Below are positions 34,338-44,300 of a DNA stretch of 64,000 bases, one piece after another. Origin of the DNA: Acidovorax sp. DW039 (GTDB lineage: Bacteria > Pseudomonadota > Gammaproteobacteria > Burkholderiales > Burkholderiaceae_C); NCBI RefSeq assembly GCF_037101375.1, contig NZ_AP029019.1, forward strand, positions 2,170,001 through 2,234,000, given 5' to 3'. The translations under genes and the position numbers were made by a program. The notes beneath the pieces were generated by a model, which made no database searches, was not told where the DNA came from, and worked only from the letters and a program-made list of their open reading frames with translations. Position 1 is the stretch's first letter. Every line of letters starts with the position of its first letter.

Positions 34338-37181
34338 ATGCGATCTATCGGTTCATTCATGCAAGTCCTCAAGGCCGCTACAAACCAGCGGCGGTTGAGC
34401 GTGGTGAGAAGCACCGCAGCAACCTTCGTGGGACTGCTGTTGGGTGTTTGCGCATCCCAATCCGCTTGGGCATTGACCGTCTCTGGCTCTATTGCAGCGA
34501 ACACCCGCTGGACTGCGGCGCAGTCTCCCATCATGGTGCAAGGCAATGTGACGCTGGATCAGGACGCTACGTTGACTGTGGATCCTGGCGTGCAAATACG
34601 CATGGAGCCGTCGTCCAGCTTCACAGTCATGCGCGGGGCTGTGCGTGCCGTGGGGACTCAAGATCAGCCGATCGTCATTACTTCAGCCAAGTCATCGCCA
34701 GCCCCTGGCGACTGGGGGGTGTGGCGTTTCACTGAAGGAACTCGAAATGAGCAAACCCAATGGGACTATGTACGTGTCGAGTACGGCAGCGGTCTCGTTG
34801 TCGAAAAGTCTTCTCCTACGTTGAACCGTGTTTCGCTGCGATTCAACAATGGACCCGCTGTCCGAATAGATCTGGAGTCGTCGCCTGTTGGCAAGGGACT
34901 TACAGCGGAGGGAAACCTGATCAATGCAGTGCTGGTACCTGCGGGTGTGATCACTGGGAAAGTCAGCTGGGCGCTGGCTGGCATTCCCTATTTTGTTGAG
35001 CAAGGTCTGGTGGAGGTCGGTCTTGCGCAGATGCTGATTGAGCCAGCGGAGGTCAAAATGCCGCGTAACTCGAATGTGCCATTGCGCTTGAAGCTGACGC
35101 AACCGGCCCCTCAGGGCGGTAGAGACCTTTCGTTTGTTTCATCCGCCTCTTACATTGTCCAAGGCCCTGGCGTCCTGAGGGTTCCAGAGGGGGCGAGTGA
35201 AGTCAATTTCAACGTTTCCTCGCTGTCTCAGTTGGGCGCGGCTTCCATCTCTGTCTCTCATCCTGAGTTAGGTACAGCTGGAGTCCGGGTGGAGGTTGCT
35301 GATATTCCTTCCATCGACTTGAGGGTGCTGTCCAGTTCCAATCAAATGTTGGCGGGCGCTCCCTACACGCTGACTGCAAATTTATCCGTGCCTGCACCTA
35401 GCGGAGGGGTAACAGTGCCGTTGTCGAGTACCCCTGTCGGTGCTGTGCAGCATCCTGCGAGTGTCACCATTGCTGAGGGAGAGAGCAGCGCCACCTTTGT
35501 TGTTCAGGGAGCGGCATCCGGGACAACGGCCACTGTGAGCGCTCAGGCTGCAGCTGGGTATGCCATTCGCGAGGGGGCGGTGGATCTTGAGTTCGTTTCT
35601 GGTCTTTATGCTGAACTCCTTGCGCCGAGCCGCATGCTGGTAGGGGAGCAGCTTGAAATTTCTGTCAGGCAAGTGGTTCCACCAGCACCAAAGGGCGGAC
35701 TGAAAGCGCAGATGGATAGCTCCGCTCCTTCTGTATTGAAAGTGATTGTTAACGAGGCCTCTGTAAGTGGAGAGGAGCTGTATCCACAAACGACGCCTCC
35801 ATTCCTGGTTCAAGCTATTGCTCCTGGTGAGGCTCGTTTGCAACTGAGTGGTGCTGGATTTATGGCAAGTCCAAACAACGTCACAGTGGTCAAGCCCACC
35901 GAGCTATATCTTGAGGCATATTCTGAAAATGGAAAGTTTGTGATTGGTGAAGGGTTGGTCGGAAGGGTCCGTGTAGGCCGGAAAGTCGAACCCTTGAGTT
36001 ACCACGCATACAGCGATGGTGTGTACGTCACTCTCGCTTGTGAAGACTCATCAATCTGTTCCACCCAGAGCGTCTATATACCTTCCTGGCAGCAGTCGGT
36101 GATGGTGTCCATAACAGGGAACGCAGCTGGTGCAACCAAGTTACGTGCATCGGCTGAGTACGCAGTGGCTGCCATCGCCGACGTGAATGTTGTGAAGCCT
36201 GAACTGGCTTGGAGTGTCTCGCGTGAGCGCTACATGGGCGTCCGCCAGGGCTTCAGTATTTGTTTATCTGTCCCTAACGTCACGTCGTCTTACTACCGTC
36301 AAGAGCTGAGTGCTTCCGCTTGGGTTATGGATCTGAGCTTGCCAGATCAAGCGCCCATTGGTTTGGTCGGCGCAATCTACAACCAGCCGGAAGGTGGATC
36401 ATCGGTCACTCAAGCTCGCATTGAGACCGGATCATCATGTACCAATACCCTGTACGTGGGTGAAGCGAGCCGTCGTGGCAGCTATCGCATTGGCTTGAAC
36501 ATGGCCAACGGCATGAGTAGTAAATCAGAGGCCATCACTGTTTTGGCCGATGACCAGATCGCAATGAGGGCAGTGTGCGGCGATTGCGTGGAACTTACCG
36601 TCGTGCAGGGTTTCACCGCCAATTTTGGTGCGTATGCAACTTATCGGGGGTTGCCGCAGCCTCCTTCACAGCCGTTGAGTGTGCAAATCGTTTGCGCTGA
36701 CGTATCGGGTTGCAGTGCGACATCGCCGGTCGAATTGATGCCCAACGAGGAGTATGCGTACTTTGAGGTTACGGGACTGAGTCCAGGGCGGACAAGTCTT
36801 GAAGCTACTGTCCCCGCATCCCTTGATGTCTACCCTGACGTTGGAAGTAGATCTATCAGAGTGGTGCCGCCCAGTCTGTCCTTCGATAGCCGCGACTGGC
36901 AAACACCGGAAGTTGATGTAACGGCGGGAGAAAGCCGCACCTTTGAAGTCTGCTTGTCTGAGCCGGGATGGGGTGTGCGCAGTTATTCCCTGACGGACAT
37001 GAATATTCAGATGTCGACCTCCAACCCAGCTGTGGCACGTGTGACGCCAATAGATATCTGGCCGGCAAAGCAAGAGTGTGTCTATCTTGAAATGAACTTC
37101 ATTTCAGCTGGTGTTGCTCAGTTGACGGTCAATGTGCCTGGTGTACCAACCCATACGAAGCGTTTTGAGGTGCAACCGTGA
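34338..37181 (+). CDS. Large secreted beta-helix/Ig-type protein
   Basis: ATG at 34338 (alternatives 34284 and 34359, same frame) gives 947 residues with a signal peptide ending near AWA-LT. The first ~170 mature residues look like a solenoid: VQGNVTLDQDATLTVDPGV then AVGTQDQPIVITSA, as in right-handed beta-helix proteins. The remainder is a series of beta-rich Ig-like modules with recurring PSGGVTVPLSS-type phrases and paired cysteines in the C-terminal third. No catalytic motif. Its stop overlaps the GTG of the next gene. AT content is higher than in housekeeping genes. Probably an extracellular structural partner of the RHS protein. Confidence 0.75.
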   Translation: MRSIGSFMQVLKAATNQRRLSVVRSTAATFVGLLLGVCASQSAWALTVSGSIAANTRWTAAQSPIMVQGNVTLDQDATLTVDPGVQIRMEPSSSFTVMRGAVRAVGTQDQPIVITSAKSSPAPGDWGVWRFTEGTRNEQTQWDYVRVEYGSGLVVEKSSPTLNRVSLRFNNGPAVRIDLESSPVGKGLTAEGNLINAVLVPAGVITGKVSWALAGIPYFVEQGLVEVGLAQMLIEPAEVKMPRNSNVPLRLKLTQPAPQGGRDLSFVSSASYIVQGPGVLRVPEGASEVNFNVSSLSQLGAASISVSHPELGTAGVRVEVADIPSIDLRVLSSSNQMLAGAPYTLTANLSVPAPSGGVTVPLSSTPVGAVQHPASVTIAEGESSATFVVQGAASGTTATVSAQAAAGYAIREGAVDLEFVSGLYAELLAPSRMLVGEQLEISVRQVVPPAPKGGLKAQMDSSAPSVLKVIVNEASVSGEELYPQTTPPFLVQAIAPGEARLQLSGAGFMASPNNVTVVKPTELYLEAYSENGKFVIGEGLVGRVRVGRKVEPLSYHAYSDGVYVTLACEDSSICSTQSVYIPSWQQSVMVSITGNAAGATKLRASAEYAVAAIADVNVVKPELAWSVSRERYMGVRQGFSICLSVPNVTSSYYRQELSASAWVMDLSLPDQAPIGLVGAIYNQPEGGSSVTQARIETGSSCTNTLYVGEASRRGSYRIGLNMANGMSSKSEAITVLADDQIAMRAVCGDCVELTVVQGFTANFGAYATYRGLPQPPSQPLSVQIVCADVSGCSATSPVELMPNEEYAYFEVTGLSPGRTSLEATVPASLDVYPDVGSRSIRVVPPSLSFDSRDWQTPEVDVTAGESRTFEVCLSEPGWGVRSYSLTDMNIQMSTSNPAVARVTPIDIWPAKQECVYLEMNFISAGVAQLTVNVPGVPTHTKRFEVQP

Positions 37182-40100
37182 CGAGGTCGAGCAACATGTT
37201 TTCAATGATGGTTATGACCAAGTGCATAAATGCGCTGGGCATGCCTGTCGTCCGTCAGTGCCTGTTGGCCTTTGTTAGCTTGTGGTTTGCTTTAGGCCAA
37301 GCCCCGACCGCCGCCGCGGAAGATGCTCAACTGACTGTTGCAGACGGGGTCGTGGTCAAGTTTGGCGCAGGCGCCAATGCACAGAAGCCTGGCTCCGGGC
37401 TTTGGGTCCGAGGTCAACTGCGAACCGGTTCAGGCGTGGTTTTCACCAGCGAGCATGACTCCACAGCGGGTACTCCTGTTCATAGCAACTCCAGCAGCAC
37501 GCCTGCTGCTGCTGATTGGCTGGGCGTCTTTCTGTCTGACGAGGTCAAGCCGACGAACATCAGCATTAACGGACTTACCTTGCGGTATGCGGGCGGGACT
37601 CAGAATGTTCCTCCAGCGCTGGCCAATGCCGGTGCGGCGCTGAATCTGAAAGGCGGCTCCTTTGTCTTTTCTGATTTGCGCCTGGAGCAAAGTTTGGTAG
37701 GCCTTTGGGTAACGGGGCAAGGATCCCCGCAAATCCAATCGAGTCGGATTACCGGTAATGTCATCGGCCTGCGTTCGAGTGCGATGTCAACGCCCACAAT
37801 TGCCCAAAGCAGTCTCGCAGAAAACACCTCGTACGGCGTGTTGAATGACTCACCACAGTCCGTGGTGCAGGCCGCAAACAATTGGTGGGGACATCACACA
37901 GGTCCTAGAGACAGTGTTGGTAACCCGTCCGGGCAAGGCAGCAGGGTCAGTACAGGCGTGGCATATCAGCCTTATCTGACGATGGACCCCACAGGGAAGC
38001 CTGGTCCCGCGATGAAGCTGAGTTTTGCGGGGCAAGCTCTTTCTTCAGGCGCTACGCTGCGCAATGCAGGAGAGCTTTTGCTCAGCGCATACAGCGCCAA
38101 AGGCGTTACAAAAATTGAAGCTTTCGTTGATGGCGTACTCGTTGCTAGTGGTAGCTACGGCACCTCACCTGCACCAAGCACCGAAGCAAGCCCCGTAGAA
38201 GCTCGTCGCGTCCTGCGTTTTGAAAACCTCAGCAATGGCGCGCACACGATCTTGGCCATCGCGCGTGATCCCGAAGGTGGTATGACGACCATCAATGTGC
38301 CTTTCACTTTGGATATGCAACGTCCCGGCGCTGCTGCCATTACGAGTCCTTCGAATGGCGCGACGGTTACATCGCCCCTTCTGAGTTTCACCGGGACGGC
38401 GGAGCCTTGGTCGAATATACAGGTGACCCTGAATGGGCAAGTGATTGGACAGCTTGATGCCGCAGATGGCAGTGGCAACTTTGCCGGTAGCGTTCAGCTT
38501 CCAGCGGAAGGTACCCACTCGCTCCAGGCCAGGGCGATCAATGCGCGTGGCGATGGTCCGCTCAGTGCGGCGGTTGCTGTGTCATACGTGCAGCCTCCAC
38601 CGACGGTGACATTTTTGAGCCCAAGCGATCAGGCTATCGTGAGGGGCTTGGTCAATGTCCAGGTCAGTGCAATTGATGCCAATGGAATTTCACAAGTACA
38701 GATTCAAGCGGATACCGCTGCAGGCCCAGTGGTGCTCGGGACTCTCACTTCGCCGCCTTGGTCAATGGAGTGGAACACGGGCGCTCTGCCTGACGGCAAC
38801 TACACGCTGACGGCGACTGCTACGAGCGTTTCCGGAAAATCAGCACAAGCTCGTCGCGTCGTGCAAGTGCAGCAAGTGCCACCACCACCTCCTGCCCCGG
38901 TCATGCCCTACGGCACTCGTGCTCTGAATGTCACGCCGGCACTGTCTTTTGGCGAGCAGCCAATCATCATCACTGGACAGGTTGCGACCACAGACAGTTC
39001 CGCGCAGTCTGTACCCAACGCCTCGCTCAAGCTGGTTTTGCGTGTGCAAGGCTTCGAGCGTCGGATCACATTGGTCAGTGATGCATCGGGGCAATTCAGC
39101 TACAGCTTTGTTCCGCAGTCCAATGATGCTGGAACCTATTCGGTCTACGTTGTCCACCCCGACGACAGCACCTACGCGGCCAGGCCAGCGGCTGGGCAAT
39201 TCACGATCAACCGTCTGAGTTTCAATTACAGCCAGTACAAGCTCAATGCCATACGTGGCCAGGCGACTCCAGTGCAGTTGCAGGTGCGAGCCAGTGCTGG
39301 CACAGGGGCCAAGGCGGTGCGGTGGGTCGCTCAAGCTGCTGACCAGCCTTCGGGCAGCTTGCCCCCTGGCATCACACTCGACCTCGGTCAGCCAATCGAT
39401 GTAGCCGCGGGCACAGCCGTGCCAATGACATTGACGCTGAAGGGGAGTGAGGCCGCAGGTGCCACGGGCACCATCATCCTCAAGGCATTCGCACAAGAGA
39501 GTGGCACTACGCCGCGCGCTGAGCTGCGCTTGGACTATCAGCTCCATGAAGCGACCCCGGGCTTGAGCCCGTCACCGAGTTTGGTGGAAATCGGTGTGAA
39601 GCAAGGGGAATCCGCCAGTGGTGTCGTGACTGTCACCAATAAAGGGTTGGCTGCGGCGAAGGCCGTGAAGGCCAGCTTGCTCACGCCAACCGGCGGCACC
39701 CCACCCAACTGGGTGCGCTTGGCAAGTAGTTCTGATATCGGCAATCTCGACATCGGGCAATCCACCAGCTTGCAGATCGTCGCCAGTCCAGGCGCTGATA
39801 TCAGCGACGGCTACTACCAATACGAGCTGCGCATCAATGCCGAGAACGATGCCGGTGGCAAGGTTCCCGTCACGATTGCTGTGGCCCAAAGTGGTGAAGG
39901 GGGTGTGCGTTTCAAACTGGTGGACATCTACACCAACACCTTGGACAAGACCGGCCAGTTGATCCCCGGTTTGGCGGGCGCCACGATCAAGCTTCAAAAC
40001 GAAGCACTGACGGCGGATATCCGCAGCCTTACCAGCAACGATCAAGGGATTGCAGAGGCGACCAGCTTGGCTCCGGGCAACTACCGCTGGCGCGTCAGTG

Positions 40101-41296
40101 CACCCGGGCACACGGATGCAGGCGGCCGCGTGCAAGTGCGTGCCGGTTTGACGGCAAGTGAGCGCGTCTTCTTGGACAGCCAGTTGATCAGCGTTGAGTT
40201 CAGCGTGACGGAGACCACCATCAAGGATGAGTACCACATCACCTTGGAGGCAACCTACCAAACTCAGGTTCCAGCGCCTGTCGTTCTGATGGAACCCGCC
40301 AGCATCAATCTTCCAGACATGCAGGTGGGCGAGGAAATCACCGGCGAGATTACTGTCAGCAACTATGGATTGGTGCGTGCAGACGACCTGCAATTCACGT
40401 TGCCCAAGACAGACCAAAACTACCGCTATGAGTTCTTTGGCGAAATGCCCAAAGAGCTGGCCGCGAAGTCCCGCGTGGTCATTCCCTATCGGATCACAGC
40501 GATTGCGCCTATCAAGAGCGGAGTGGTGCTCAATGACACCACCAAGTTGTTGCCGCTTGCCACGGGCTACAGCCCAAGCATTCAGGTGCAGCAGGCCATT
40601 CGCAACCTCTTGACCACAGGAAAGAGCGCGGCAGTGCCTCATGAGAAGGCAGACGCAGTCGCCAAGGCAGCAAGTTGCAGTAGCTACGGGGCCAGTGCAT
40701 GTGTGAATTTCAAATTCACATGTGCTGCGGGGGATACGGGCACAGCGTCCTTCTGCGTGAATATCAGTCGCTTGTTTGGTGGCAGCTGTACCGCTCCAAG
40801 TGGCGGCGGTACCGGTTCAGGCGGTACCGGAGGTGTTCCACCAGGTGGTTGGGGCGGTGGTGCTTCTGGCGGTGCGGGGGGATCACTGTTCACCTTCATC
40901 ACCAAGTGCCCGCCTGGGGGCTGCAGCCGGTGTGCGGGCGGAGGAACTGGCCCTGGTGGCGGTTCTGGTTCTGGTCCTGGTCCTGGTCCTGGTCCTGGTC
41001 CTGGTCCTGGTCCTGGTCCTGGTCCTGGTCCTGGTCCTGGTCCTGGTCCTGGTCCTGGTCCTGGTCCTGGCCCCGGTGGCGGTGGCGGTGGCGGTGGCGG
41101 TGGATGCACCGGTGCCTGGTGTGGCTTTAAGCCGGGCTATGGTCCGTACGGCCCATACGGCGATCCTCCAGCCAGTCCACCAACGTCGCCAGGTAGCCCA
41201 AATCCGGCCCCAGTGCCGCTACCAAGTGATCTGGATAGCAACCAAAAGCCAGACAGTAAAGACGGTCCGTTTGGTAGTTGCAGGGCTAACAAGTAA
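37178..41296 (+). CDS. Large secreted beta-helix/Ig/CARDB-type protein with Gly-Pro repeat tail
   Basis: Starts with GTG at 37178 overlapping the previous stop, or ATG at 37196. The 1372-residue protein has a signal peptide (near AAA-ED) and a beta-helix-like N-terminus related in layout to the preceding protein (VVVKFGAGANAQKPGSGLWV, then GSPQIQSSRITGNVIGL). It then has Ig-like modules (PSNGATVTSPLLSFTGTAEP; FLSPSDQAIVRGLVNVQ), CARDB-like units (VVTVTNKGLAAAKAVKAS) and a carboxypeptidase-regulatory-like module. The end is Cys/Gly-rich, with a Gly-Pro run and a Pro-rich tail. It ends 10 bases before the RHS start. Probable cell-surface scaffold. A fragment of a paralogue lies at 47366-47540. 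Confidence 0.78.
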   Translation: MTRSSNMFSMMVMTKCINALGMPVVRQCLLAFVSLWFALGQAPTAAAEDAQLTVADGVVVKFGAGANAQKPGSGLWVRGQLRTGSGVVFTSEHDSTAGTPVHSNSSSTPAAADWLGVFLSDEVKPTNISINGLTLRYAGGTQNVPPALANAGAALNLKGGSFVFSDLRLEQSLVGLWVTGQGSPQIQSSRITGNVIGLRSSAMSTPTIAQSSLAENTSYGVLNDSPQSVVQAANNWWGHHTGPRDSVGNPSGQGSRVSTGVAYQPYLTMDPTGKPGPAMKLSFAGQALSSGATLRNAGELLLSAYSAKGVTKIEAFVDGVLVASGSYGTSPAPSTEASPVEARRVLRFENLSNGAHTILAIARDPEGGMTTINVPFTLDMQRPGAAAITSPSNGATVTSPLLSFTGTAEPWSNIQVTLNGQVIGQLDAADGSGNFAGSVQLPAEGTHSLQARAINARGDGPLSAAVAVSYVQPPPTVTFLSPSDQAIVRGLVNVQVSAIDANGISQVQIQADTAAGPVVLGTLTSPPWSMEWNTGALPDGNYTLTATATSVSGKSAQARRVVQVQQVPPPPPAPVMPYGTRALNVTPALSFGEQPIIITGQVATTDSSAQSVPNASLKLVLRVQGFERRITLVSDASGQFSYSFVPQSNDAGTYSVYVVHPDDSTYAARPAAGQFTINRLSFNYSQYKLNAIRGQATPVQLQVRASAGTGAKAVRWVAQAADQPSGSLPPGITLDLGQPIDVAAGTAVPMTLTLKGSEAAGATGTIILKAFAQESGTTPRAELRLDYQLHEATPGLSPSPSLVEIGVKQGESASGVVTVTNKGLAAAKAVKASLLTPTGGTPPNWVRLASSSDIGNLDIGQSTSLQIVASPGADISDGYYQYELRINAENDAGGKVPVTIAVAQSGEGGVRFKLVDIYTNTLDKTGQLIPGLAGATIKLQNEALTADIRSLTSNDQGIAEATSLAPGNYRWRVSAPGHTDAGGRVQVRAGLTASERVFLDSQLISVEFSVTETTIKDEYHITLEATYQTQVPAPVVLMEPASINLPDMQVGEEITGEITVSNYGLVRADDLQFTLPKTDQNYRYEFFGEMPKELAAKSRVVIPYRITAIAPIKSGVVLNDTTKLLPLATGYSPSIQVQQAIRNLLTTGKSAAVPHEKADAVAKAASCSSYGASACVNFKFTCAAGDTGTASFCVNISRLFGGSCTAPSGGGTGSGGTGGVPPGGWGGGASGGAGGSLFTFITKCPPGGCSRCAGGGTGPGGGSGSGPGPGPGPGPGPGPGPGPGPGPGPGPGPGPGPGPGGGGGGGGGGCTGAWCGFKPGYGPYGPYGDPPASPPTSPGSPNPAPVPLPSDLDSNQKPDSKDGPFGSCRANK
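40961..41068 (+). repeat. Hexanucleotide microsatellite GGTCCT encoding Gly-Pro repeats
   Basis: Two GGTTCT units are followed by 16 exact GGTCCT units (40973-41068), then GGCCCC and GGTGGC-type units. Because the unit is six bases, copy-number change alters tail length without shifting frame. The protein segment is (Gly-Pro)n flanked by polyglycine, a flexible extended linker. Confidence 0.97.
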
Positions 41297-41306
41297 GGTT
41301 GAATTC

Positions 41307-44300
41307 ATGTTTGTATTGAAGTCCGTTTTCGGTAGCTTGAAAGAAGGTTGTTGCAACCGTCTCTTGGCTGCTCTTCTTTCGTTGGGGGCGGGGCTGTTTC
41401 TGCTGCCTTCCACAGTGCAGGCCCAGCAGATCTCGCAGCCCAACCAGGAGTACACAGAGACCAAGGTAGATCTCAGTGTGAAAACTCTGGCTGGTCTGGT
41501 GCGCATACAACGCACATGGGTCGCAGGTCAGTGGTACATCAATCCTGCTTGGGCGAACCTGCGCTTGTTGCCTGATCCCCTGGGCGGAGTGCTGGCTGTC
41601 GAACGCGCAGGCAGCATGTATGAACGCACCGGTAGCCAGGCTGGGAGCCAAGCCGCAGGCCAAGCTGTGGGGATAGCCGAAGGGGGCACGGCCTCCCAAG
41701 GCAGCATTTACCGTTTCGATAGCGACAACCTCATACAAAAGACAGCAACAGGTTGGCGGTGGTATGACCGCTTGGGCAACACCGTCGACTACAACTCCTC
41801 GGGAGTGATTCAAAGCTACAGCAATCCATACGGTGCCAAGATCGGCTTTGTGCGTAACGCTGCCGGGAATTTGGTTGCTCTCACAGATCCACTGGATCGC
41901 ACCATCTACACCTTCGACTACGACTCCCAGGGACGCATCTCGCGCATCACTGATATTTCAGGGGCCTCCGTGCAATACCAGTGGCAAGATCCCGGCGTAC
42001 TGGCTCAGGTAACAGACGCTGAAGGGCAGGTGTGGCGCTATCAATACGACAACCGCCAGCAAATCACGCAAAGGACCAATCCAGAAGGCGCAAGCTTGCA
42101 CATCACGTATGCAACGGCCCCCGGTGAGATGCCCTACACCGCTGGGTTTGCAGGCACGGGAACGGGTGGTGCCGTTACCGGCCAATCGCTGCCCAGCAGT
42201 GGGAGCACCAGCAGCCCCAAACCACGTAATGCCAGGGTAGCAACATACCAAGACGAAAACGGTGCGCGTTGGGTATATCGCATTGATTTCAACCGCGTCA
42301 CTCAGCAGTACTTGGTGTCAGTGCAGCGCCCTGACGGCACACCATCTCAGTACCGTTACAGCAAAGAAGGTTGGTTGCTGGAATATGTCGTGGATGGACA
42401 GGTGCAAACCCAGAGGCAGATGGACAGTACCACGCAGCACCGCACGCTAGATGCTCGTGGTTTGACAACGACCATCAACTACGACACCCATTACCGTCCG
42501 CTGCAAACCATCCAGCCAGATGGCAGTAAGGAGTCTTGGCAGTACGACAGCCAAGGACGAATAGTGCGCTACACCAACGCAGAGGGAACCGTCACGACCT
42601 GGCGATATGACGCGAAGGGGAGCCTTCTGCAAGCGATCGATGCGTTGGGCAAACCCGAGCAGCGCAGCCATCTCTACACCTACGACCAATGGGGCAACGC
42701 GCTGAGCTACCGACGAGGTTCTGGTGATGGGCAGGGCGCAGATGCAGTCACAGAGACCTATGTGTATGACAACTGGGGCAACCAAGTTGAAACCGAGGAT
42801 GCCGCGGGCAATGTGTATCGTTACGCCTACAACAGCAAGGGGCTGCCTACCACCCTGACCAATGCGTTGGGAAATTCTTGGTCTAGCAGTTACGACAAGC
42901 TTGGCCGGCTTGCGGCAGTCCAAAACCCACTCGGAAATACCGAGCAATACCAATACAACAGCGCCAATCAAGCCACTCGAGAAACTGGCATGGGAGGAGA
43001 GGTTTGGCAAAGCACCTATGACGGCACAGGCCTTCTCAGCACCCAGTTGACTAACCCGTTGGGTCAGATCAGGAAGCTAACCCGAGACGCCTTTGGCCGA
43101 GTGGCTAGCGCCACTACGCCCGGTGGTCTGATCGTCAAAACTGCGTATGACCCCATTGGCCGCGTCACCCAATCCACTGATGCAGCGGGCAACACCACCC
43201 AATACAAGTACGGAGCCAACGGAGCGCCTGATGCGGGGCTGCTCGTCGCAGTGCAATACCCTACTTACCAAACGTCATACCGCTATGACCAGCGAGGCAG
43301 AGTCACGCAAGCCAGTCAACTCCTTGGCAAGCCCTCAGGCACCTCGACAGGTAACCTGGCTTCTCACACATGGCACTTTGCGTACAACGCACTGGGCCAG
43401 CGCATCAGCGCTACCAACCCTGCAGGCCACACCACGCTGTTTACGTACGATGCGCTCGGTCGGCTCATCAAAACCACCGACAGCCTCAACAACACCACAG
43501 TGCAATCCTGGGACGCTCACGGCAGGCTCCTGACCGTGACCGATGCCAAGGGCAACACCCACCGCTTCGACTACGACAAAGCCGGGCGACTGTTGCAAGA
43601 AACCCGCCCTGGTGGCGGCACCACGCGCTTCCAATACGATGCATCAGGCCAACTGACCCAGCGCACCGACGCAGGCGGCAACACCCGCCGCTACCTATAC
43701 GACAAAGCAGGCAACCTCACGCAAGAAGAACACCTTCAGGCAGGCACCACGCTCGAGCAGCGCATCACCTACCAATACAACGCTAACAACCGGCTCATAG
43801 CCTACAACCAACAAGACGGCCAAGGCCAAGCCATCAGCGCTGCCACCTACCAAATCGACGCCCTGGGCCGCATCACCCAGCGCAGCACCCAACTGGGCAA
43901 CAACCCCAGCGCCATCACCCTGGGGCAAAGCTACCACCCCGACGGGCAACTGGCCAGCCACACCTACCCAGACGGCAGCCAAACCCAATACAGCTACCTG
44001 CAAGGCCAACTGGCCCAAGTCAAGCTACCCAACGGCAGCGCCATCACCTACGGCGACTACCAATGGCTGCAACCTACCAAAATCCAAACCCCTGGGGCCA
44101 CCAAAACCCAAACGTTTGACGCACTGCAACGCCCGTTGGGTGTCACAGTGCAAGGCGCAGCCAACCAAACTCTGATGAGCCGCAGCTACCAATACGACCC
44201 TGTAGGCAACATCACTCAAATCACCAGCGACTTGGGAGCCACCCAATACAGCTATGACGCCCTCAGTCGTCTCACCCAGGCCAAACCCGACGCAGCCCTG

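Noticed and set aside
40961..41068. Possible CRISPR-like array
   Set aside because: Six-base units without spacers; it is a coding microsatellite. No CRISPR array is visible anywhere in the window.
40684..41130. Long frames of Trp/Ser or Val/Leu dipeptide repeats across the GGTCCT array
   Set aside because: They are out-of-frame or opposite-strand readings of the hexanucleotide repeat, which by its nature lacks stops in several frames.
40776..41306. N-terminal extension of the RHS frame back to 40776
   Set aside because: It overlaps the coding end of the preceding gene and consists of repeat-derived low complexity, while a good signal peptide starts at ATG 41307.
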